Below are positions 1-4,698 of a DNA stretch of 5,347 nucleotides, piece after piece (position 1 is the stretch's first letter; each line of letters begins with the position of its first letter). The notes below the pieces were generated by a model. The model did no database searches, was not told the DNA's origin, and saw only the letters and a list, made by a program, of their open reading frames with translations. Both the position numbers and the translations under genes were made by a program. Source of the DNA: Prevotellaceae bacterium (GTDB lineage Bacteria > Bacteroidota > Bacteroidia > Bacteroidales > UBA932); contig JAITMY010000076.1 in the NCBI GenBank assembly GCA_031290755.1, positions 1 to 5,347 of the forward strand, in the 5' to 3' direction.

Positions 1-1
1 G

Positions 2-2455
2 GAAGCCGACTACAACCCCATCGCCTTCTTGGAAAAAATATCGCTCGCCAAGTACCAAGCGCTGGAGGAGGACGCCGAGTTTTTAGTGCGCCTCAACGCC
101 GTTTACGCACGCTTCAGGAGCTACATGGCGCAGAAGTCGCCGCTGTTTGACAAGCACGTGGGCAACCTGCCCAACCTGCAACGGCTGCCCGAGCACAAGG
201 ACACCAAGAAGTACATGATTGCCTACTTCAGCATGGAGTACGGCGTGCACACCTCGCTCAAAATCTACTCCGGCGGCCTGGGCATCCTCGCCGGCGACTA
301 CCTCAAGGAGGCCAGCGACAAGGGTACGCCAATGGTAGCCATCGGCCTGCTGTACCGCTACGGCTACTTCGCGCAAAAGCTGTCGGCCACAGGCGACCAA
401 GTGGCCGAGTACGACGAGCAGGACTTCATGAAAATCCCCGCCTACCCCGTGCGCGACGCCGACAACAAGTGGGTTACCGTATCGGTGGCCATGCCGGGGC
501 GCACGGTGCACGCCCGCGTTTGGCGGTCGGACGTTGGGCGCACCGAGCTGTACCTGCTGGACACGGACTTTGAGGACAACCTGCCCGAAGACCGCAGCAT
601 CACCCACCAGCTCTACGGCGGCAACTGGGAGAACAGGCTCAAGCAGGAGCTCATCCTTGGCGTTGGCGGCATTCGCACCCTGCGCGCCCTGGGCGTTGAG
701 GCAAACGTATATCACTGCAACGAAGGCCACGCCGCGTTCATCGGCCTTGAGCGCATCCGCGAGCTGGTGAACGAGCAGCACCTCACCTTCTTCGAGGCGC
801 AGGAGGTGGTTCGCGCCTCGTCGCTGTTCACCACCCACACGCCCGTGCCCGCCGGCCACGACGCCTTCGACGAAAGCCTGCTGCGCACCTACATCTCGCA
901 CTACCCCCAGCGCCTCAAAACCTCGTGGGAAGACCTGATGAAGCTGGGCAAGGTGGACTTCAAGAACCCCAGCGAAAAGTTTTCCATGAGCCACCTCGCC
1001 TGCAACTGCTCGCAGGAGGTGAACGGCGTAAGCTGGCTCCACGGCGAGGTGAGCCGCGAAATACTGCGCGGCCTCTGGCCCGGCTACCAGCCCGAAGAGC
1101 TGCACATCGGCTACGTAACCAACGGAGTGCACTACGACACGTGGGCCTCCAGCGAGTGGAAGAGCCTACAGGCAGAAGCGTTTGGCGCCGAGTTCAAGTC
1201 GCACCACTACGACAAAAGCTGCTTCAGCAACATCCACAGCGTGCCCGATGAAAAGATATGGGAGCTGCGAAAAATGCTCCGCAATAAGCTCATACGCTTC
1301 ATCCGCCAGCGCATCAACAACAGCGCCATCCAGAAGTACCACACCCCGCGCGAGCTGGTGGAAATCAAAGACACCCTGCGCGACGACATCCTCACCATCG
1401 GCTTCGCCCGCCGCTTTGCCACCTACAAGCGCGCCCACCTGCTGTTCAAAAACATCGACCGGCTCAACGACATTATCAACAACCCGCAAATGCCCGTGCA
1501 GTTCCTCTTCGCAGGCAAGGCGCACCCCGCAGACAAGGCCGGCCAGGACCTGATAAAGTACATCGTAGAGGTGTCGAGGCGCCCGCAGTTCATCGGCAAA
1601 ATCCTCTTCCTGCAAAACTACGACATCCGCGTGGCCCGCAAGATGGTCTCCGGCGTGGACGTGTGGATGAACACCCCCACCCGCCCGCTCGAAGCCTCGG
1701 GCACCAGCGGCGAAAAGGCCGTAATGAACGGCGTGCTCAACCTCTCCGTGCTCGACGGCTGGTGGGTAGAAGGCTACAAGCCCAACGCCGGCTGGGCGCT
1801 GCCCATGGAGCGAGCCTACGACAACCAAGACTTTCAGGACGAGCTGGACTCGGAGACCATCTACACCCTCATCGAAAACGAAATCGTCCCCAAGTTCTAC
1901 GCCCGCAACGCCAACAACATCCCCGTGGAGTGGGTGCAGATGATAAAGCACAACATCGCCGACGTGGCCTCAAGCTTCACCACCAACCGGATGCTGATAG
2001 ACTACGAAACCCGCTACTACGACAAGCTCAGCACCCGCTACCACGACATGCGCACGGACGACTTCGCCAAGGCCAAAGACATCGCCGAGTGGAAAAAGCG
2101 CGTGAGCCGGCAGTGGGGCAGCATCGACGTCATCGCGCAGAAGCAGCTGAACATGCAGCAGGAAGACATCACGCTGGGCAGCCGCTACGAGTCGGAGGTG
2201 CGGTTAGACATCGGAACGCTCGACCCCGCCGAGGTGGGCGTAGAGCTGGTGATTGCCGAGCAAGACCACAGCGGAAAGAAAAAGATTACCGGCACCTTCG
2301 AGTACGCCTGCACCCAGCAGGTGGGCAGCAGCGCCACCTACACGCTCAACATCCAGATGGAAAAGCCGGGCATCATCTTCACCGGCGTGCGCCTCTACGC
2401 CAAGAACCCCAGCCTGCCCCACCGGCAAGACTTCGCCCTGGTGCGCTGGATTTAG
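2..2455 (+). CDS. glgP: Alpha-glucan (glycogen) phosphorylase, GT35 family, 5'-truncated by window edge
   Basis: This enzyme is expected to cleave alpha-1,4-glucans with inorganic phosphate, releasing glucose 1-phosphate in the cytoplasm, using pyridoxal phosphate (PLP). The frame is open to the left edge, so the true start lies outside; 817 residues are visible. Numbering from the first full codon, I see the FSMEYG block near 76-81, GGLG at 91-94, NEGHAAF from 240, FTTHTPVPAGHD from 276, TNGVH at 373-377, FARRFATYKRAH from 468, FAGKAHP from 503, and the PLP-lysine block EASGTSGEKAVMNG with the lysine at 572 (bases 1715-1717). The set fits the short bacterial form of the family. The start EADYNPIAFLEKIS resembles the end of the N-terminal DUF3417 domain. 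About the last 120 residues form a C-terminal extension beyond the catalytic core. In Bacteroidetes this enzyme can be fused to a glycogen synthase domain; whether that holds here cannot be seen. folA follows 34 nt downstream with no visible terminator between. Confidence 0.95.
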   Translation, partial: EADYNPIAFLEKISLAKYQALEEDAEFLVRLNAVYARFRSYMAQKSPLFDKHVGNLPNLQRLPEHKDTKKYMIAYFSMEYGVHTSLKIYSGGLGILAGDYLKEASDKGTPMVAIGLLYRYGYFAQKLSATGDQVAEYDEQDFMKIPAYPVRDADNKWVTVSVAMPGRTVHARVWRSDVGRTELYLLDTDFEDNLPEDRSITHQLYGGNWENRLKQELILGVGGIRTLRALGVEANVYHCNEGHAAFIGLERIRELVNEQHLTFFEAQEVVRASSLFTTHTPVPAGHDAFDESLLRTYISHYPQRLKTSWEDLMKLGKVDFKNPSEKFSMSHLACNCSQEVNGVSWLHGEVSREILRGLWPGYQPEELHIGYVTNGVHYDTWASSEWKSLQAEAFGAEFKSHHYDKSCFSNIHSVPDEKIWELRKMLRNKLIRFIRQRINNSAIQKYHTPRELVEIKDTLRDDILTIGFARRFATYKRAHLLFKNIDRLNDIINNPQMPVQFLFAGKAHPADKAGQDLIKYIVEVSRRPQFIGKILFLQNYDIRVARKMVSGVDVWMNTPTRPLEASGTSGEKAVMNGVLNLSVLDGWWVEGYKPNAGWALPMERAYDNQDFQDELDSETIYTLIENEIVPKFYARNANNIPVEWVQMIKHNIADVASSFTTNRMLIDYETRYYDKLSTRYHDMRTDDFAKAKDIAEWKKRVSRQWGSIDVIAQKQLNMQQEDITLGSRYESEVRLDIGTLDPAEVGVELVIAEQDHSGKKKITGTFEYACTQQVGSSATYTLNIQMEKPGIIFTGVRLYAKNPSLPHRQDFALVRWI

Positions 2456-2480
2456 CGCCGCAGCACGCCACCGTTAACCA

Positions 2481-2487
2481 GAGGGAG
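2481..2487 (+). promoter_or_regulatory. Ribosome-binding site of folA
   Basis: GAGGGAG lies 2 nt before ATG 2490. It is the most Shine-Dalgarno-like site in the window, although its spacing is short. It supports the chosen start together with the in-frame stop just upstream. Confidence 0.5.
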
Positions 2488-2489
2488 CA

Positions 2490-2987
2490 ATGAACATCGC
2501 CATCATCGCAGCGGTGGCCGACAACGGCGCCATCGGGCGGGGCAACCGCCTGCCGTGGCACCTCGCAGAAGACCTGCGGCGCTTCCGGCAGCTCACCACC
2601 GGCCACCCCGTCATCATGGGGCGCCGCACGTTCGAGTCCATCGGCAGGCCGCTACCCCACCGGCAAAACATCGTGCTGTCCCGCTCGCTGGCCGCCGCCG
2701 AGCCGCCGGGGGTGCAGCTCGCCGCCTCGCTGGCCGACGCCCTGCAGGCGGCGCAGGGCGCCGAGGAGGCGTTCGTTATCGGCGGCGGAAGCATCTACCG
2801 GCAGGCCATGCCGCTGGCGCAGCGCCTCTACCTCACGCACGTGCACACGGTGGTGGCCGACGGCGACGCCTTCTTCCCCCCCGTCAGCCCGCGCGAGTGG
2901 TCGCTCGCCGACGAGCGCCACGCCCCCGCGGGCGAGGCGGCGCCGCTCGCCTGCACCTTTGCCACCTACGTGCGCAGGGGCAATTAA
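2490..2987 (+). CDS. folA: Dihydrofolate reductase
   Basis: The product reduces dihydrofolate to tetrahydrofolate with NADPH in the cytoplasm, supplying one-carbon cofactors for thymidylate, purine and methionine synthesis. It is complete at 165 residues, normal for chromosomal bacterial enzymes. Visible landmarks are the substrate-loop LPWHL at 21-25, the active-site acid D28 (E. coli D27), F32, the NADPH-binding block VIMGRRTFESIGRPLP at 41-56, R58 (E. coli R57), the IGGGSIY block at 97-103, and T116 in YLTH (E. coli T113). No key residue is missing. The start is ATG 2490: an in-frame TAA at 2475-2477 excludes a longer form, and GAGGGAG at 2481-2487 is a reasonable ribosome-binding site. 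The gene lies 34 nt after glgP and could share its transcript. No thyA, the common partner, is in the window. The stop codon overlaps that of the convergent gene. The coding sequence is very GC-rich and alanine-rich, like glgP. Confidence 0.97.
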   Translation: MNIAIIAAVADNGAIGRGNRLPWHLAEDLRRFRQLTTGHPVIMGRRTFESIGRPLPHRQNIVLSRSLAAAEPPGVQLAASLADALQAAQGAEEAFVIGGGSIYRQAMPLAQRLYLTHVHTVVADGDAFFPPVSPREWSLADERHAPAGEAAPLACTFATYVRRGN

Positions 2988-3475
2988 GCAAAAAACATGG
3001 AGTAGAGCCTGCGGGCAAGCGACGGACTGCGGGGCTTCGCTGCCCACGCCGCAGGGTCAACAGGGTGGGCGGGCTTGAGGCGGTCGATGATTTTGTGCGC
3101 CGTATCAAAGCCTATCCTGATTACGCGAGCATCCTTCTCGCCGTCGTAGTAGCCCGACAGGTGGAGGATGTTGTAAACAGAGTTGAGCTCTTTGAGCAGG
3201 CCGCCGTCAATTGCGGCCACGCTGGAGGTGTAGAACTCAATAGACCTGCGCTTTTTCTTGGGCATTTCAACGCCTCTGAGCTCGAGGTAGGCGTTGAGCG
3301 CAAGCAGCACGCCGTTGTACGCGGTGCCGCAGGCCGTTTGCACGTACTTGGCGTCGGCGTAGTAGTCGTCTTCCTTGCGGGCTTTCTGCAAGGTCTCCTT
3401 GGCGTTGCTCATGTAGCGCATGGCTTCGGCGTAGCGCTGCTGCCTGAGGACTTCTGGTTGCTCTTGTGTGGGCAT
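2984..3475 (-). CDS. Uncharacterised DUF5618-like helical protein
   Basis: A complete 163-residue soluble protein of unknown function. From memory of the family, it resembles the Bacteroidetes DUF5618 proteins: the pattern RYAEAMRYMSNAKETLQKA near 14-32, the block TACGTAYNGVLLALNAYL at about 47-63, the basic stretch KKKRRSIEFY at 73-82, and YNILHLSGYYDG at 101-112. It looks all-alpha, with no signal peptide, membrane segment or catalytic motif that I recognise. The last 30 or so residues are rich in Pro, Ala and Arg and are probably a loose tail. ATG 3475 is fixed by an in-frame TAA at 3488-3490. The 3' end runs into folA, sharing the TTAA at 2984-2987. Upstream on the same strand, 154 nt away, is the HU-like gene, with a palindromic repeat array in the gap, so the two may be co-transcribed. 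A role linked to that neighbour is inference only. The family call rests on remembered motifs and needs a profile search. Confidence 0.78.
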   Translation of the reverse strand: MPTQEQPEVLRQQRYAEAMRYMSNAKETLQKARKEDDYYADAKYVQTACGTAYNGVLLALNAYLELRGVEMPKKKRRSIEFYTSSVAAIDGGLLKELNSVYNILHLSGYYDGEKDARVIRIGFDTAHKIIDRLKPAHPVDPAAWAAKPRSPSLARRLYSMFFA

Positions 3476-3497
3476 GGTAGCAGTAAGTTAAGTGTTA

Positions 3498-3505
3498 CAA
3501 AGTAA
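3498..3505 (-). promoter_or_regulatory. Weak -7-like box upstream of the DUF5618-like gene
   Basis: On the minus strand this reads TTACTTTG, seven of eight matches to the Bacteroidetes -7 box TAnnTTTG, placed 22 nt before ATG 3475. No TTTG/TTG element is seen at the expected spacing; that position is occupied by the first palindromic repeat. It may be a poor or regulated promoter, or chance. If it is not used, the gene would depend on transcription from the HU-like gene. Confidence 0.25.
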
Positions 3506-3506
3506 A

Positions 3507-3518
3507 GTAGCCGGCTAC
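3507..3518. repeat. 12-bp perfect palindrome next to the repeat array
   Basis: GTAGCCGGCTAC is its own reverse complement. It sits one base before the first 23-bp repeat and directly upstream of the weak -7-like box of the DUF5618-like gene, a plausible operator position. Its sequence is unrelated to the repeat core. Confidence 0.6.
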
Positions 3519-3633
3519 CGGAACAGCGCTGTTCCGCTCGTCGGAATAGTACTGTTCCGCTCGTCGGAATAGTACTGTTCCACTCGTCGGAATAGCGCTG
3601 TTCCGCTCGTCGGAATAGCGCTGCTCCGCTTAT
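3519..3633. repeat. Tandem array of about five 23-bp units with 16-bp palindromic cores
   Basis: Units begin at 3519, 3542, 3565, 3588 and 3611. Each has a 16-bp palindromic core and a 7-bp linker (GCTCGTC, or ACTCGTC after the third core). The cores are GGAACAGCGCTGTTCC (3520-3535, perfect palindrome), GGAATAGTACTGTTCC (3543-3558 and 3566-3581), GGAATAGCGCTGTTCC (3589-3604) and GGAATAGCGCTGCTCC (3612-3627). The last unit loses its linker and overlaps the stop codon of the HU-like gene at 3630-3632. The centre switches between GCGC and GTAC, a paired change that keeps the dyad. No spacers occur, so this is not a CRISPR array, and the 23-nt period is not a multiple of three, arguing against protein repeats. 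No T-run follows, so it is not an ordinary terminator. Possible roles are a set of protein-binding sites, a transcript-processing or stabilising structure between the two minus-strand genes, or a dispersed intergenic repeat family. Confidence 0.95.
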
Positions 3634-4370
3634 ACTACCGCTACGGTAAACGGGTACAGGCACTCCCTCACCTCTTTCGTGAATGATGCCGAGTTGCCGG
3701 TTGACTGCGTCCTTACGCTCAGGCGCCACTCGCCGGGCGTAACGGTGGGCGGCAGCACGAATTGCAGCTTGGTGGGCGTGTTGGGCGAGAGCTGGGCGGC
3801 GGGGATGCGCACCTCCCGGCTGCCGACTACGGAGCTGAAGTACACGCCGATGGCCTCTGCCTGGTCGCCGCGCACGGCGATGCGCAGCCCCTGCACCAGC
3901 GCCATGCCGCCTGCGCTGAGCGCGTTTGGCTCGCCGAGCGTGGGGTTGCACACGCTCTGGATGTCGGGGCCGGTGGGCGCGAGCTGCTCGGCCACGGCCA
4001 CCGAGGCGCCGCTAATGGCGGCGTGGGCCACCGCGCCCTGCGTGAAGTGCACGCGCACGTCCAGCTGGCTGGCGGGGATGGTGCGCCCCAAGTCCTTGCT
4101 GTGCGCCACGCCGTGCACGCTGATGCCTGCGTGGAACAGGTCGGTTACCACGTTGTAGCCCTCGACCACTGCCGCGGCGCACTCCTGCATGAAGAGGGTT
4201 ACGAACGCCCTGCCGTCCACGTTGTGCGTGGCGATTTCGCGCTTGGCCAGCCGGGCAACGATGTCGTCGGCGTGCAGCGTGCCCTTCAGCTCGGGCTTCA
4301 CGTAGTAGTCGGCTACTACGTCCTTGGTTAGCTCGTTCAGGTGAGCAATGCCTCTGATGGTTGTTCCCAT
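3630..4370 (-). CDS. HU/IHF-like DNA-binding protein with C-terminal Ig-like domain (DUF4469 type)
   Basis: A complete 246-residue protein. Residues about 20-125 resemble the divergent HU-like domain of Bacteroidetes (a helical start with YYVKPELKGTLHADDIVARL, then VVTDLFHAGISVHGV at 74-88 and a strand-rich part to about 125). Residues about 150-246 match the Ig-like DUF4469 pattern: GLRIAVRGDQAEAIGVYF at 161-178, SPNTPTKLQFVLP at 195-207, GEWRLSVRTQ at 213-222 and a final KEVRECLYPFTVAVV. The family is usually called HU-HIG or Bvu_2165-like. It is much expanded in Bacteroidetes; DNA binding is predicted, and roles in chromosome organisation or in dealing with invading DNA have been proposed. 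No signal peptide or membrane segment is seen. ATG 4370 is fixed by an in-frame TAA at 4374-4376. A consensus promoter lies about 160 nt upstream, leaving a long structured leader. The stop codon lies inside the last palindromic repeat. The actual target of this copy is unknown. Confidence 0.85.
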   Translation of the reverse strand: MGTTIRGIAHLNELTKDVVADYYVKPELKGTLHADDIVARLAKREIATHNVDGRAFVTLFMQECAAAVVEGYNVVTDLFHAGISVHGVAHSKDLGRTIPASQLDVRVHFTQGAVAHAAISGASVAVAEQLAPTGPDIQSVCNPTLGEPNALSAGGMALVQGLRIAVRGDQAEAIGVYFSSVVGSREVRIPAAQLSPNTPTKLQFVLPPTVTPGEWRLSVRTQSTGNSASFTKEVRECLYPFTVAVV

Positions 4371-4389
4371 GAGTTAGGTAGTTAAAAGG

Positions 4390-4491
4390 TTAGTAAGCAA
4401 AAAGGCGTGTACCCCCCCGCGCGGGGGGGGATGCTACAGGAATGTGGCCGTGGGCCACGTGAGCTTCCGAGGGTTTATGGCTTGTTAACAT
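4390..4491 (-). CDS. Possible 33-residue leader ORF upstream of the HU-like gene (speculative)
   Basis: On the minus strand an ATG at 4491-4489 opens a 33-codon frame ending at TAA 4392-4390, 19 nt before the HU-like start. It would begin about 29 nt after the start point predicted from the promoter at 4527-4557. The peptide would carry four histidines within its first 16 residues (positions 5, 11, 14 and 16), and its reading frame crosses both hairpins of the leader. No clear ribosome-binding site precedes it, and open frames are common by chance in such GC-rich DNA. It is listed only because of its position in a structured leader. Confidence 0.15.
   Translation of the reverse strand: MLTSHKPSEAHVAHGHIPVASPPARGGTRLFAY
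4412..4430. repeat. C7-GCGC-G7 palindrome with an extra G
   Basis: Seven C (4412-4418), GCGC (4419-4422) and eight G (4423-4430) give an 18-bp perfect palindrome. In the minus-strand leader of the HU-like gene it would form an extremely stable hairpin about 40-60 nt before the ATG. The minus-strand sequence continues for 8 nt and then has five T, so it is not a standard intrinsic terminator, though attenuation is conceivable. The long G and C runs are also prone to length change. Confidence 0.7.
4444..4458. repeat. Short perfect inverted repeat in the HU-like gene leader
   Basis: GTGGCC (4444-4449) and GGCCAC (4453-4458) pair perfectly around a 3-nt loop. In the minus-strand transcript this hairpin would precede the larger GC palindrome. 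No T-run follows it on either strand. Confidence 0.5.
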
Positions 4492-4511
4492 AGCGCTTTC
4501 CGTTAGGTTTG
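4481..4511 (+). promoter_or_regulatory. Candidate plus-strand promoter for the glycosyltransferase (distal)
   Basis: CTTG at 4481-4484, 20 nt including one extra base of spacer tolerance, and TAGGTTTG at 4504-4511 fit TTTG-N19-TAnnTTTG with one mismatch (measured spacer 4485-4503 is 19 nt). Transcription would start near 4518 and read about 180 nt before ATG 4699. The start point would nearly coincide with that of the opposing minus-strand promoter. Confidence 0.4.
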
Positions 4512-4526
4512 CTTGGGCAACGGGGG

Positions 4527-4557
4527 CAAAGGTAGTGAAAAGTTTTGAATAACCAAA
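4527..4557 (-). promoter_or_regulatory. Bacteroidetes-type promoter of the HU-like gene
   Basis: On the minus strand TTTG (4557-4554) is followed by exactly 19 nt and then TACCTTTG (4534-4527), a full match to the Bacteroidetes primary sigma factor consensus TTTG-N19-TAnnTTTG. Transcription should start near 4520, giving a leader of about 150 nt before ATG 4370. It may serve both the HU-like gene and the DUF5618-like gene beyond the repeats. Confidence 0.7.
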
Positions 4558-4631
4558 CTTTTTACACCCCCGCCGGGCGGCTTTTGCCATGCCGCTCCTT
4601 TTTATGGTGGCCACGGTAGCGATTTTTTTTC

Positions 4632-4639
4632 TACCTTTG
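4632..4639 (+). promoter_or_regulatory. -7 box candidate for the glycosyltransferase (proximal)
   Basis: TACCTTTG matches TAnnTTTG exactly and follows a T8 tract at 4623-4630. No TTTG or TTG is found 19-21 nt upstream, where the sequence is GC-rich. A start near 4645 would leave a leader of about 55 nt before ATG 4699. The same octamer is used by the minus-strand promoter. Confidence 0.45.
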
Positions 4640-4698
4640 CTGCGTGTTTCAAAACCTGTAGTGGCAACGAATAAACCAGCGGCAAGGTAGCGTAAGTG

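Larger units (their letters stand above)
4371..4698. other. 328-bp divergent intergenic control region
   Basis: This gap separates the minus-strand HU-like gene from the plus-strand glycosyltransferase. It holds a near-perfect minus-strand promoter (4527-4557), two plus-strand promoter candidates (4481-4511 and 4632-4639), two inverted repeats in the minus-strand leader (4412-4430 and 4444-4458), and an 8-bp palindrome TGTTAACA at 4483-4490. It is clearly more AT-rich in its right half than the genes around it. I see no tRNA, other structured RNA, or well-supported protein gene in it; a 33-codon leader ORF is possible (4390-4491, minus). Confidence 0.75.

Noticed and set aside
29..31. TTG as the start codon of the phosphorylase
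   Set aside because: The frame is open from position 2, and the residues before the TTG continue the expected N-terminal domain pattern, so the true start is outside the window.
83..1951. Long minus-strand open frames opposite the phosphorylase (83-1132 and 1166-1951)
   Set aside because: They are Val/Ala/Gly/His-rich antisense readings of a clearly conserved enzyme gene, expected in GC-rich DNA, and show no recognisable family.
3020..3060. Hairpin after folA as its terminator (CTGCGG paired with CCGCAG)
   Set aside because: No T-run follows on the plus strand, and the sequence lies within the coding region of the convergent gene.
3094..3117. HEPN-type R-x4-6-H nuclease motif in the DUF5618-like protein (R120, H127)
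   Set aside because: The spacing fits only loosely, the polar residue usual after the arginine is absent, and nothing else supports nuclease function.
3519..3633. CRISPR array
   Set aside because: The units are contiguous with a constant 7-bp linker, there are no unique spacers, and no cas genes are present.
3519..3633. Rho-independent terminator of the HU-like gene
   Set aside because: The palindromes are not followed by a T-run on the minus strand, and four of the five have a C/A mismatch in that transcript.
3409..3951. Minus-strand open frame spanning the repeat array and parts of both neighbouring genes
   Set aside because: It overlaps two supported genes in another frame, and the 23-nt repeat period shifts frame each unit, so the sequence shows no coding logic.
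4568..4590. GC-rich stretch CCGCCGGGCGG followed by CTTTTG as a terminator
   Set aside because: The arms do not pair well with an adequate loop and the T-run is too short.
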